Positions 33,358 to 43,520 of a stretch of 64,000 nt of DNA are shown here, one piece after another; positions within the stretch are counted from its first letter, which is position 1, and each line of letters opens with the position of its first letter. The DNA comes from Leguminivora glycinivorella. Taxonomy: Eukaryota > Arthropoda > Insecta > Lepidoptera > Tortricidae. Under the pieces are notes generated by a model. The model searched no databases. It worked only from the letters and a program-made list of their open reading frames with translations, and was not told the origin of the DNA. The DNA lies in the NCBI RefSeq assembly GCF_023078275.1, contig NC_062971.1, positions 19,840,001 to 19,904,000 on the forward strand. Reading direction: 5' to 3'. The position numbers and the translations under genes were made by a program.

Positions 33358-33537
33358 GATGAGCACAGATATTTGTTCCTGAGTCATGGATGTTTTCTAT
33401 GTATATAAGTATTTATATATTATATATATCGTTGTCTGAGTACCCACAACACAAGCCTTCTTGAGCTTACCGTGGGCCTCAGTCAATCTGTGTAAGAATG
33501 TCCTAAAATATTTATTTATTTTATTTATTTTATTTAA
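33358..33537 (+). repeat. lepidopteran SINE, head missing
   Basis: Starts GAGCACAGATATTTGTTCCT and ends with TTTATTT repeats. The body matches 28345-28589 closely, so it is a young 5'-truncated copy. Confidence 0.8.
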
Positions 33538-34811
33538 CTAATGAAATATGAATAAGTTCAAGGTAGACAAAACAGTTTCGAACCACCTAATGCACAGAAT
33601 GACTAACTCTCAGCACTCAAAATATTTCCATACGCATTCGAAGATAGATACATTGGTTTGAACTTTTGAATCACTGGTCACCAGAAATAAGCACTTACAT
33701 TTGCGACATAATTATGCGGTTTCAGTTAATACTTACGAGAAAAACAGGTAAAATGTGTTCGAAATGCAAAAGTTTTAAATATTATAATAAACTTTCTCCC
33801 CATCGTCCATTACACAATTACATTACAGGCTCTAGTGTTATTCACACAGCATCAATCATTCTGGAACACACATCCATCAGCAAATTTCACACCGGCCAAT
33901 CAGACACTACAACCGCGTGTCCCATGGGATAATAACCGACGGGGACACCGTGGTCCCCGGCGGCAGTCGTCGGCCGATTAAACGGTTGAATTACGATGGA
34001 TAGACAAACAGCTGTGCTTTGGTCGCATATCTATACGCGTAATTATATATAATATAAGTGGATCATAGACCCTTGTACATACCATAAAGCTCATATTTTA
34101 AGAACTCCAATTAAATTGCAAAGGCACATATTTATCAGATCAATTCCACAAACTGTGAAAGACAAAACATAGCGTGACCTGTAGAAGAAATTATAGAGGT
34201 AAATATTTGAAATATCTACAATATTAGTTTAACCCATGTACGAGTATATGCCCATAGGTTTTGACCCACTGCTGAAAACACGCTACTACTCATTATAATA
34301 AGTAGCATAATGAGGTGGTCACCTCAAAAAATAGGGAAAAAAATACATCTGTTGGGCACATATGAGTTAATAAATATTTTTTACAGATGAAAAACTACAT
34401 GCACAGCGAAAGACATACACAGATCCTAGAAATATATCTTACCATCAGGTAAGTATATAATAAGTACCTAATCTAAAAGAAATTACATCAAGTCTAGTCG
34501 ATGATATCCTTGAAATATAAAATCATTGTCATCACAACACAAACACAAATTATCTTTTCTACATTTTCAGCGTCAAAACATCTAATTACGACCGTACTTA
34601 TCTATCACAATTCTGTAGTAACACGTGACACACGTCTATGACTCACAAACAGTGTACACCGGCCTTTACCGGCCGCTCAATACCGGCTCAGGTGTACGCT
34701 GGGGGGACATGTCGTTTAATGGACCCGTAGCTGTATTGGAATTTATCGCACCATAATTTCAATCTTGACAGGTACACATTGATAAGACTTATAATAGGAC
34801 AAAACATTAGC
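33538..34811. other. intergenic, no supported gene
   Basis: A GC-rich unique patch at 33885-34010 (CCGACGGGGACACCGTGGTC) is of unknown nature. The rest is AT-rich. Confidence 0.3.
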
Positions 34812-34924
34812 TTTGATGACCGGCCTTGCCTACTGGGTAGGCCTTTGCCTGTGAAGCCGATAAAATCCCAGTGGGCACAGATAATTTGTTCCTGAATCAT
34901 ATAATAATGTCTTCTATGAATTTA
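34812..34924 (+). repeat. lepidopteran SINE, decayed
   Basis: TTGATGACCGGCCTTGCCTA, TGGGTAGGCCTTTGCCTGTG and GGCACAGATAATTTGTTCCT align with the SINE head and centre. The B box is damaged (AAATCCCAG). Confidence 0.65.
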
Positions 34925-35790
34925 ATTACGAGTATATTTAAAACAGCTTGACGTTGGATGTGTACAGGAATATTATCACTATTGTTATTTATCGTAACTG
35001 TTGGTCGTGTCAAGGAATAGTCAAACGCAAAACTGTTATGCATCAACAATACCGCTTATCACCTTTGCAGACAAATACATATACAGGGGGAGGGCGGATT
35101 ACTCTGGCAGCTGACTTCGGTCGTGTTTTAATTTATCGCCACTCGTTTCGAACTTCCTTTTTTACGCACTTGTATTGTAATGTACTATTATCTGTGTCGG
35201 ACCGTTTTGATTTTTTTGATATTCTGCTTTCTAAAGACTCTAGAGCCAATCAAAAATTTCCGAAAACGGCCTTTTTCATTGTAGCGCAAAAAAAGGTGTG
35301 ATACTCAAGATTGGTAACAATTAACCAAAAAAAGATAAACGGTCCGGTTCATTGTTATTCAGATTCTCAAATTTCGTTCCGACTGATTAAGTTTTGAAGG
35401 AGGAGTTGTTCTTAATGGACATTTTTTTTTCGATAAATCTACACAGATAGAAAATATCTCTTCAACCAAAGAAACCTATTTGAACCAAGAGATATCCAGT
35501 TTCCCATATCAGGAAGATTTTAATTACTTGATATAAAACATAAAATGTCTCGATGTTTATTACTTGCACTAACCATTTTATATCTTAACATGATTAGCAA
35601 AACAATCTTTTTTTAAAAACTTAATCATTTATTCCAAGAGCGTAAAGGCGTAAACGTTTTGTTCAGTGATAATTATTACTCAGAAGCAAATCAGCAAGTT
35701 CTTAAATTAGATTTAATGTTTCTTGGGGTGAAACAGTAAGTATCTTAAACCAAATATACTTACTTCTTGGATGTAATTTATCTTATTTCA
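34925..35790. other. intergenic, no supported gene
   Basis: A 117-codon frame (34948-35301) has no family features and AT-rich codons, so it is probably random. Confidence 0.35.
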
Positions 35791-35794
35791 TCTA

Positions 35795-37257
35795 AATATA
35801 TAAAAGAAGAAGCTGACTGACTGACATATCAACGCACAGCCGAAACCGCTGGTCCTAGAGATTTCAAATTTGGCACGTAGGTTCCTTATATGGTGTAGAG
35901 GAGCACTAAGAAAGGATTTTCCAAAATTCACCTCCTAAGGGGGTCAAATGGGGGTTCAAAGTTTGTATGGGGAAACAAGATTAGTTTGACTATTTTATTC
36001 GAAACTTCACAGGAAGATTCCTTAAGACATATGACTGAATACGTGTTTCAGGTTTTTTGAAAATTTAACCCCTAAAAGGGTGAAAAGGGGGTGATAAAGT
36101 AAAAAAATCAATATGGGTATCGTTTTTATGGTTTATCGGGTCGCCGATCACGATAAATACAACGTTTTTAAAATCTAACGAGGCGGAAGTGAAATACCTT
36201 CTCCCCTGTTCCGGTGCAATGGGGTTTAAATATCAAAAAAAAAAATATAAAAGAAGATATTGACTGACTGACTAACATATCAACGCACAGCCGAAACAGC
36301 TGGTCCTAGAGATGTCAAATTTGGCACGTAGGTTCCTTATATAGTGTAGAAGAGTACTAAGAAAGGATTTTTCAAAATTTGTCTCCTAAGGGGGTCAAAT
36401 GGGGGTTCAAAGTTTGTATGGGGAAACAATGTTAGTTTCACTGTTTTATTCGAAACTTCATAGGAGAGAACCTAAAAACATATGACTAAAGACGTGTTTC
36501 AGGTTTTTTTGAAAATCTAAACCCTAAAAGGGTGAAAAGGGGGTGATAAAGTCAAAAAACTAATATGGGTATCGTTTTTACGGTTTATTGGGTCGCTGAT
36601 CAGTGATCACGATAAATACAACGTTTTTAAAATCTAACGAAGCGGAAGTGAAATACCTTCTCCCCTGTTGTAGTGCAATGGGGTTTAAATATCAAAAAAT
36701 ATATAAAAGAAGAAACTGACTAACTGACATAATATATCAACACACAGCCGAAACCGCTGGTCCTCGAGATTTCAAATTTGGCACATAGGTTCCTTATATG
36801 GCGTAGAGGAGCACTAAGAAAGGATTTTTCAAAATTCTTCTCTTAAAAGGGTGAAATGGGGGTTCAAAGTTTGTATGGGGAAGAAGATTAGTTTGACTAT
36901 TTTATTCGAAACTACATAGGAGGATTCCTAAAGACAAATGACTAAATACATGTTTCAGGTTTTTTTTAAATTTGACCCCTAAAGGGATGCAAAGGGGGTA
37001 AAGTTAAAAACACAATATGGGTATCGTTTTTATGGTTTATCGGGTCGCTGAACACGATAAATACAACGATTTTAAAATCTAATGAAGTGGAAAAGAAATT
37101 TTCTCCCCTGTTGTTGTGCAATGGGGTTAAAATATCCAAAATAGCCATAAGTATAGGTTTAGTTTTTATCTTTACTTCTGGTTCAAGAGATTTCAAATTG
37201 ACACGGAAGTTCCTTAGAGGACCACTAAGAAAGGATTTTTCAAAGTTCACCTCCTAG
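35795..37257 (+). repeat. tandem array, 3 full units of about 450 bp plus partial
   Basis: Units start at about 35795, 36243 and 36697. Each begins ATATAAAAGAAGA..CTGACTGACTGACATATCAA and carries CGCACAGCCGAAAC, TTGGCACGTAGGTTCCTTAT, AAAGTTTGTATGGGGAA and GAAATACCTTCTCCCCTGTT. A fourth copy from about 37142 is shortened and ends at 37257, where the minisatellite starts. Confidence 0.88.
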
Positions 37258-37261
37258 CATG

Positions 37262-37425
37262 ATAATTTGACAGGGACAGGGACAGGTACAGGGACAGGAA
37301 CGGGATAGGGATAGGGATAGGGATAGGGATAGGGGAAGGACGGGGACAGGGACGGGACGGGGACGGGGACGGGGACAAGGATAGAGATAGGGACGGGAAT
37401 AAGAATAGGGATTGGGGTCGGACTA
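37262..37425 (+). repeat. GGGACA/GGGATA minisatellite
   Basis: About 160 bases of purine-rich hexamers GGGACA, GGGATA and GACGGG, strongly strand-asymmetric (G+A on the plus strand). Such DNA can form G-quadruplex or triplex structures. Confidence 0.9.
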
Positions 37426-37826
37426 ATCGGTCGGCAATCGATATCTAGGCAGTGTAAAATGCAGGTGGCTCAGTGCGAAGGGATTAGTAAGTAGGCATCG
37501 GCGAGTATCCTGCATCCGTAATAACTATTGCATTCAATGAACTGTAAGAAGATCGTTGTTTGCTTGCCTTTTATATGTTTACGTTTGCAATAAGTATAAG
37601 GAAAATGGAAAAAATTGTAAGCGATAATGCAAGGAAGTACTTTTTACCCTACCGACCATAGCGTCGAGATACTGGCTATGTGGGTTGTATGAAGTTTCCC
37701 CAGTATAAATATTTATATAGGTAAAATACAAACATATTCGTACCTACTACCTATGCTGTGGTCGCTATGTAACAATTCTACAATCATTGCAAGAATTTCT
37801 TTTAAAACAATAGTAATATGTGTAAG

Positions 37827-37913
37827 GTACAGTCAGCCAAAAAAGTGGTTTAAGTACCACTTTTCGATCAATAGAGTCGAAAAGTGGTAAACCACTTTCT
37901 TGGCTGACCGTAC
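37827..37913. repeat. 87-bp hairpin MITE
   Basis: GTACAGTCAGCC..AAAGTGGTTT..CCACTTTTCGA pairs with TCGAAAAGTGG..AAACCACTTT..GGCTGACCGTAC, with a 9-base loop. It is nested in H5. Confidence 0.8.
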
Positions 37914-38097
37914 AGCAAATAGATCAACTTTACAATGGCCCTCCAGTCCAGAATTGTCCCGCTTTACCTTAATCGAAGTAATCGCGGACAGATGTACCTA
38001 CAAAGAAACCTACGGATCCAAATGAAAATCTTATTTTTTGTAAACGTTTCAATAAGAATACTTTTATTACGCGGGCGAAGCCGCGGGTAAAAGCTAG

Positions 38098-39644
38098 TTA
38101 AAATATATAATTTCTTGAAATGAAATTTTATATTTCTTAGATTGAGTAAATAATGTTTGTAGCGGGGGTGCGCGCGGGGAGAGAAGGGAAAGCCGAAATG
38201 ACGTGAGAGGTGTGTATTATGTTCAATAACCCGTACGTTACAAGCTTATAACTCAGAACGAAGACGAGTTCCCCAGCCAGTTAGAGAGAGAGAGAACTGG
38301 AGCAGAAGCACGTTTAGGATAGTCCTCAATAATAGCGCGTAGTTCCCAGAGGGAAGCAGGGGGCTATTATGTCGGAATTTGTATTCCTATGATTCGATAC
38401 ATATCAAGTTCCAACCGGCGAGCCTAACCAAATCGGGAAAAATCTTAACACCGCGATGTACGAATTCTATGGGCTGGGGTCAGCGCCATCTAGCGGGTTT
38501 TTTGGTAACTAAACCGGTGTCGCCGCTCGGCGCGCGAACTAAATCTTGAAGCAAAACTTTATTATTTTTCGATCTAAACGTGTTGATTCTCAAATGGAAC
38601 TTGTAGGCATTAAATCAAGAATTTGTGATATGAAGCCAAGAATGTAATAAATCTTGACCTAAGTCCGTGTTGATTTTTTATTTAAGACCTGCTCGAATTA
38701 TGAATGAAGTCTATAAGCATCAAACCAAGAATTATTATAATCAAGCCAAGATTGTTCTAAATCTTGAAGTAAAACCTTGATATTTTTTGATTTGAACTTG
38801 TTGATTCTCAAATGGAGCTTGTAGACATTAAATCAAGAATTTGTGACACAAAGCCAAGAACTTAATAAATCTTGACATAAATCTGTGTTTATTTTTGTTT
38901 TAAGTTATTCTGGAACTTTGAATGGAGTTGCAAAGCATCAAATCAAGAACTATTAAAATCAAGCCAAGATTGAACTAAATCTTGACGTAAAACCGTGTAT
39001 TTTTTTTATTTAAACTTTTATGTCTTGACTGTAGAACGTAGAACGTAAAAGTTAAATTAAGAAATTATGATTTCCTATTAAAAACGCAGAATTCTTGTAG
39101 TTAAATTGTGGTGAATCTTCTTTTAACAGGTTTTTATTTTTGCTTTGATAAAGGTTACTTGAACCAAAGACGTTTTTTAAGAACTAGCATACTAAAACGG
39201 TGTAATATTTATTCAAATCTGTCCTATTTGTACCAAATGTATATAAAGTTACGACTGAACAATTTTGATTCTTCTTTGAAAAAGGAATATCCCTTTAGGT
39301 TAAGACCATGTTATTAGATGAAGAATTATATTATTCCTTTTAAATAACAGTGTTTGAGAGAGTTTTCCGTCTTAAATTAAAATATCTTTTCTATCTGTGT
39401 AGTTAATAACACTTGTATATTTAACTAAAATTCCCTAGTTGAAAGGGGGGCTCCTTTCCATTTTAGCATTTCCGCTACCGTATCCTCTTAACGAAAGTGA
39501 TGAAAACAGAACTTGACAAAAACGCGACTGTGACGATCCAAGGCGACATATCGATACCACCATTAGTCCATTACATTCGCTTGATATTAGTTTTAAAGTA
39601 ATATATTCCAATTCCAGTAATAATTCCCAGTGGGGGGGGGGGGA
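38098..39644. other. intergenic with tandem array
   Basis: The part 38160-38540 is GA- and GC-rich (GGGGAGAGAAGGGAAAGCCG) and could be an LTR or 5' UTR of a retroelement, but no primer site or coding domain supports it. The array at 38540-39030 is listed separately. The rest is AT-rich. Confidence 0.35.
38540..39030. repeat. 109-bp tandem array with dimer periodicity
   Basis: AAATCTTGA recurs at about 38541, 38650, 38758, 38868 and 38977. Units 1 and 3 (TTGATTCTCAAATGGA) resemble each other, as do units 2 and 4, so the repeating block is about 218 bp. Each unit has ATCAAGAA and AAGCCAAGA words. Confidence 0.8.
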
Positions 39645-40499
39645 CAATCTGGTCACGTTCAATGCCACCAAAACTCAGGCGTGTCTGTTTTCCGCAAAAT
39701 GGAGTCTGTTCGACCTGACTCCTACGCACAGCACCAAAGCACAAACTGCGGCCAGAAAGCTGGGCATCCTGAATAAGGTGAAGCGATACTTCACACCTGG
39801 ACAGCTTCTAACACTTTACAAAGCTCAAGTCCGATCCTGTATGGAGTATTGCAGCCACCTGTGGGGACGGCTCAGCTAAATACCAACTCGCCGCTTTAGA
39901 ATCAGTGGAGCGCAGAGCCAGGGAGGATGATTGGCGATAAGAAGCTAACGGCTAAGCTACAGTCTTTGGCTCATCGGCGGAAAGTCGCCAGTCTGTCGGT
40001 GTTTTACAGATTACACTTCGGAGAGTGTGCTCAAGAGCTACACGAGCTTATTCCACCGTCCCCATTCTACCATCGGACTCTTAGACGCACGGCCGGTTTC
40101 CATCCTTTCTTGGTAGATATTCCGCGAATCCGCACGAAGCGCTTTGCTTCTTCTTTTCTTGTGCGCGCTGTGATTCGGTCAAGTTGTGTTCGAATGTATG
40201 GGAAATTAAAAAAAATTAAATCCAGCAAAATTTTAATGTAGTATGGTACCTTAGGGTAAGATGCTTTGCGCACACTAGCGTCCCCTACCGTCCCCCTGAC
40301 GCAACTCCCCTTTTTAGGACGAAATAGGTCCCGTTTTACGGTTTTTCTTCATTTTTCAGAAAAGTATCAGAGTTAACCCGGCAGCCTTCAAATCAAGGGT
40401 GAACAGGCATCTTCTGGGCGAGGTCACTCCATCATACGCCACGTCTTTGCCTATGGCTAGTCTGTGGTCAAGAGTAAGCCCATTTATAATAATAATAAT
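39645..40499 (+). pseudogene. non-LTR retrotransposon ORF2 3' end, multiply frameshifted
   Basis: Three frames together give NLVTFNATKTQACLFSAK, KLGILNKVKRYFTPGQLL, YKAQVRSCMEYCSHLW, then (after single-base insertions near 39867 and 39923) MIGDKKLTAKLQSLAHRRKV, FYRLHFGECAQELHELIP, DIPRIRTKRFASSFLVRAV, and after a 130-base disruption AFKSRVNRHLLGE. This is the C-terminal RT-thumb region of a Jockey/R1-group LINE. It ends in (TAA)n at 40487-40499, directly next to the following repeat. Confidence 0.75.
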
Positions 40500-40764
40500 A
40501 AAAAACCCGGCCAAGAGCGTGTCGGGCCACGCTCAGTGTAGGGTTCCGTAGTTTTCCGTATTTTTCTCAAAAACTACTGAACCTATCAAGTTCAAAACAA
40601 TTTTCCTAGAAAGTTTTTTTTTTATAAAGTTCTACTTTTGTGATTTTTTTCATATTTTTTAAACTTATGGTTCAAAAGTTAGAGGGGGGGGACGCACTTT
40701 TTTTTCCTTTAGGAGCGTTTATTTCCGAAAATATTAATATTATCAAAAAACAATCTTAGTAAAC

Positions 40765-41992
40765 ATTTAGAAATCACACAGATAATAAACAATTTTACAT
40801 ACAAATAGATATAGCCTTAAAATAAAACTTAATTAAATCTAAAAACCTAAATACATAACCCTAAAACTAAAAATGGTAGAATAAATTATATTTAACAAAC
40901 ACATCATACGTCAAACAACCCACCACGAGTCATTCCAGGTGCAAAGGTTCCCAAGACGCTAGCTGCATTTCCGCGCTGGACCGCGATCGATAACCTCTGC
41001 ACCAGGAATGACCCGGAGCGGGGATCGAGCCCCCTCTCCCTCAGCCGACTCCCGATCTCCAAAAAGAAGGCCTGAGCCTCCGAGCACCAACACCCAGTGG
41101 TCTCCACCGCGAGTGGAACAAACAAGTAACCCCCCAAGCACGAATATTTTTCGCGTTTTTTAATAGCAGCCGTCTCAGCAGCTGCCCCCGCTAAATTCAC
41201 CGTGCGAGTGACATGGGAAGCAGCAAAAGTGCTGACGCATGTGGCGTCCCATAGCAGGCACTTTCCTCTCTCCCACGGCACTAAGGTCAATCCATCCGGC
41301 CTCTTGCCATCCGACCGACTAAGCCCCGGAGGCTCGAGCACACAAGGCACATTTGCTGAAACGAGCGCCCTTCGAATTATGTCGTTTAGGGCATGATGGC
41401 GAGGAAACCTTCCAGCACATCGACAACAACTCAAAGCGTGGTGACCATTGCTCTCCACCATGGTGCCGCAAATGCATAAATGGGGCACACAAACATCGCA
41501 ACCCAAGCGAAGAGCAACAGCCACCCGCAACGAATCATTGTCGAGAAGCGTGCCAAAATGAGGGGAAGGAAGCGCCTGCAACCACGCCCCTGACTCCGGT
41601 CTCGACCCCGCAAGAAGCCTTGCCCTATCCACACCCACAGACCGACCCAACAGGCCCTCAAAAATCCTCTTCACCCCAACATCGTCCCATAATCGTTGGG
41701 ATTCCGGCCTTTCAGGCACCGGCATACCCGGATTAAGAGTGGTCCAAGCCTCCAAAGCAGCGGCAGAGTAAGGTATGGTTACGCTGCTAATATCCTTTCC
41801 CAAAATTTGGGAAACCAGACCTCCGACCGCACCCGCCGATGCCAAGAACGCCGGAAGACACACGTCCCGCGCGCGCCGGATACCCAGCCCACCACTCCGG
41901 ATTGGCAAGGACGCCAAGTCCCATTGGTCAGGATTAAGGGAGACGTTAAGCAAGGACTCTACAGCCTCCCTCAAGACGACGTCAGACGTTTG
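40765..41992 (-). mobile_element. non-LTR retrotransposon insertion with 12-bp TSD
   Basis: The duplication ATCTTAGTAAAC lies at 40753-40764 and 41993-42004; copy B of the host repeat has the site only once. The insertion is 5'-truncated (right edge inside the ORF) and has about 140 bases of 3' UTR, without a poly(A) tail. Confidence 0.9.
40904..41974 (-). CDS. C-terminal part of non-LTR ORF: CCHC finger + restriction-like endonuclease
   Basis: A 356-codon open frame (opens with TTG; the frame continues to the insertion edge at 41992). It lies C-terminal to the missing reverse transcriptase. LPIRSGGLGIRRARDV is near residue 24. A CCHC motif CICGTMVESNGHHALSC (about 167-183) has the C-x1-C-x8-H-x4-C form of R2-type elements. 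It is followed by RHHALNDIIRRAL, KRPDGLTLVPW and LLWDATCV; the Asp residues at about 227 and 243 fit the PD-x(n)-D core of restriction-like endonucleases. The end has LVQRLSIAVQRGNAASVLGT. The layout matches R2/NeSL/CRE-type elements, with the clade open. The frame is intact, so the insertion is young. The same family appears at 4386-4905. Confidence 0.85.
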   Translation of the reverse strand: MREAVESLLNVSLNPDQWDLASLPIRSGGLGIRRARDVCLPAFLASAGAVGGLVSQILGKDISSVTIPYSAAALEAWTTLNPGMPVPERPESQRLWDDVGVKRIFEGLLGRSVGVDRARLLAGSRPESGAWLQALPSPHFGTLLDNDSLRVAVALRLGCDVCVPHLCICGTMVESNGHHALSCCRCAGRFPRHHALNDIIRRALVSANVPCVLEPPGLSRSDGKRPDGLTLVPWERGKCLLWDATCVSTFAASHVTRTVNLAGAAAETAAIKKREKYSCLGGYLFVPLAVETTGCWCSEAQAFFLEIGSRLRERGLDPRSGSFLVQRLSIAVQRGNAASVLGTFAPGMTRGGLFDV

Positions 41993-42214
41993 ATCTTAGT
42001 AAACCCTTATTCATTTTTTAATACCTATCCAACAATATATCACACGTTGGGGTTGGAATGAAAAAAAAATCAGCCCCCACTTTACATGTAGGGGGGGTTA
42101 CCCTAATAAAACATTTTTTCCATTTTTTATTTTTGCACTTTGTTGGCGTGATTGATATACATACTTGTACCAAATTTCAGCTTTCTAGTGCTTACGGTTA
42201 CTGAGATTATCCGC

Positions 42215-42262
42215 GGACGGACGGACGGACGGACGGACGGACGGACGGACGGACGGACGGAC
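42215..42262 (+). repeat. (GGAC)12 microsatellite in repeat W
   Basis: Twelve GGAC units follow GATTATCCGC. Copy B of the same repeat has only about four (52527-52548). Confidence 0.95.
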
Positions 42263-42319
42263 AGACAGACATGGCGAAACTATAAGGGTTCCTAGTTGAC
42301 TACGGAACCCTAAAAACAT

Positions 42320-42453
42320 CACCAGGCAGGCAAGTATGATGGTCGCGCGATAAATGATAAAACATCAGGCCGTCCTATCCAACTATTTATAAGTGCGATA
42401 GGGACGGCCTGATGTTTTATCCTTTATCGCGCGACCATACTTGCCTTCCAGGA
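42320..42453. mobile_element. palindromic MITE Y, copy 2
   Basis: Arms ACCAGGCAGGCAAGTATG..GGTCGCGCGATAAATGATAA and the inverse ending CATACTTGCCTTCCAGG, with GGCCGTCC..GGACGGCC inside. It is a better-preserved relative of 9500-9636. Confidence 0.85.
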
Positions 42454-42675
42454 TTGTATAAGCGAAGCATTGATTAAAAGCGCTGCAACATCTCGTCAGA
42501 GAATTAATTGGACAGTATCCAACTTACGCTGATTAAAAACTCTTTGGAAGGAACTTTTTCAATAGTCTCCCGATTTCCTGATCAATACATCAAATTGAAC
42601 AAAAACGAACAGTCTCCTTTTTTCAAATGTTTTTATTTCTATTATTTAAATAGTTACATCTTATACATATTTCAA

Positions 42676-42788
42676 ATTCGGATTCGAACGGGATTTTGAA
42701 TCCGTAGGCCACCCCGCCCCTTCAGAACTTCGTCATTATTTCTTTAATAATATGACCAGAACTCAGAACGGCTGAGCTATTGACCTAC
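42676..42788 (-). repeat. decayed tRNA-like SINE head
   Basis: On the minus strand, ATAGCTCAGCCG (A box) and CCGTTCGAATCC (B box) are separated by about 90 bases, more than in a tRNA. It is a degenerate or interrupted SINE. Confidence 0.4.
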
Positions 42789-43135
42789 CTTATAATATGA
42801 CATCACACATAAAAATCAACTTCTCTGACCTCTCATTATGACATCTACTCCAGTATATAAATCGGTTTACCATTGAATCGCCGACAGACACTTCTTCGAA
42901 TACTATTTCAAAGACAACGTTTCAAATAATTTCATTTCATCGACAGTTTATATCGTAGAACAATCGATACAAGTAAAATCAAACCGTAGACTTTTATTTC
43001 GTAGATAAGTTATTCCGAGTATACTTTATATCGTGGTATTTCGTTTCGTGTATTTTCATTTCATTTTGTTTTACATTAAATACAATTCGTTACGCATAAT
43101 ATTATTTCAATTATGATTTTTCCTAAAATTTTACA
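42789..43135. other. AT-rich sequence with possible TATA box
   Basis: GTATATAAAT at 42855 is followed by GCCGACAGACACTTC about 28 bases on. TTCGT/TTTCAT words are frequent. This could be a retroelement leader; unproven. Confidence 0.25.
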
Positions 43136-43520
43136 ATTTGTAAACTGTTTGATTGGTCACAGTTCTAACCTAACCTAAACCTACTTTAAATAAGAAAAGG
43201 TTCGTTATTGTGTGGGGTCGCAGTTCTAACCTAACCCAAACCTACTCTGTAAACTGTTTGTTTTTGTGTGTGGTCACAGTTCTAACCTAACCTAAACCTA
43301 CTTTGCAATACGTTTGCTTCTGTGTAAATCACAGGTCGAACCTAACCTAAACATACTCTGTAAACTATTTGTTTTTTTGTGTGATCACAGTTCTAACCTA
43401 ACCTAAACCTAATTTAAAAGCCATTCGTTGTTGTGAAGGTCGCAGTTCTAACCTAACCTAAACCTACTTGGTAAGCCGTTTGTTTCTGTGTGATCACACT
43501 TCTAACCTAAACCTACTCTA
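43136..43520. repeat. 57-bp minisatellite carrying telomere-like CCTAACCTAA
   Basis: Seven units, each with CAGTTCTAACCTAACCTAAA and CCTAC, spaced 52-60 bases apart, with TTTGTTTNTGTG between. The insect telomere repeat is (TTAGG)n / (CCTAA)n, so each unit holds a two-copy telomere word. Confidence 0.85.

Larger units (their letters stand above)
35791..38097 (+). mobile_element. Helitron-like element H5, 2.3 kb, with internal tandem array
   Basis: Starts A|TCTAAATATATAAAAGAAG and ends with a GC hairpin (CGCGGGCGAAGCCGCG), GGTAAAAG and CTAG|T. Insertion between A and T, a TC start and a hairpin close to a CTAG end are Helitron traits. No Rep/helicase is encoded. The interior consists of about 3.3 tandem units of about 450 bp, a GGGATA/GGGACA minisatellite and, near its end, a small hairpin MITE. 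Confidence 0.65.
40499..42314 (+). repeat. dispersed repeat W, copy A (interrupted)
   Basis: The edges are AAAACCCGGCCAAGAGCGTG...AGGGTTCCGTAG and CTAGTTGACTACGGAACCCT. Compared with the uninterrupted inverted copy B (52482-53017), it is split by the LINE at 40765-41992. Past the insertion it contains CCTATCCAACAATATATCAC, AGCCCCCACTTTACATGTAG and the (GGAC)n tract. Confidence 0.85.

Noticed and set aside
34948..35301. 117-codon frame
   Set aside because: No motif, no splice or start context, AT-rich codons; chance frame.
35795..37257. CRISPR-like array
   Set aside because: Units are 450 bp, without short spacers, in a eukaryotic genome; it is a tandem duplication inside a transposon.
38160..38540. 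LTR of a retrotransposon
   Set aside because: GC/GA-rich composition is suggestive, but no second LTR, primer-binding site or gag/pol was found.
43136..43520. True telomere
   Set aside because: Units are 57 bp with only short CCTAA words, flanked by ordinary sequence on both sides.
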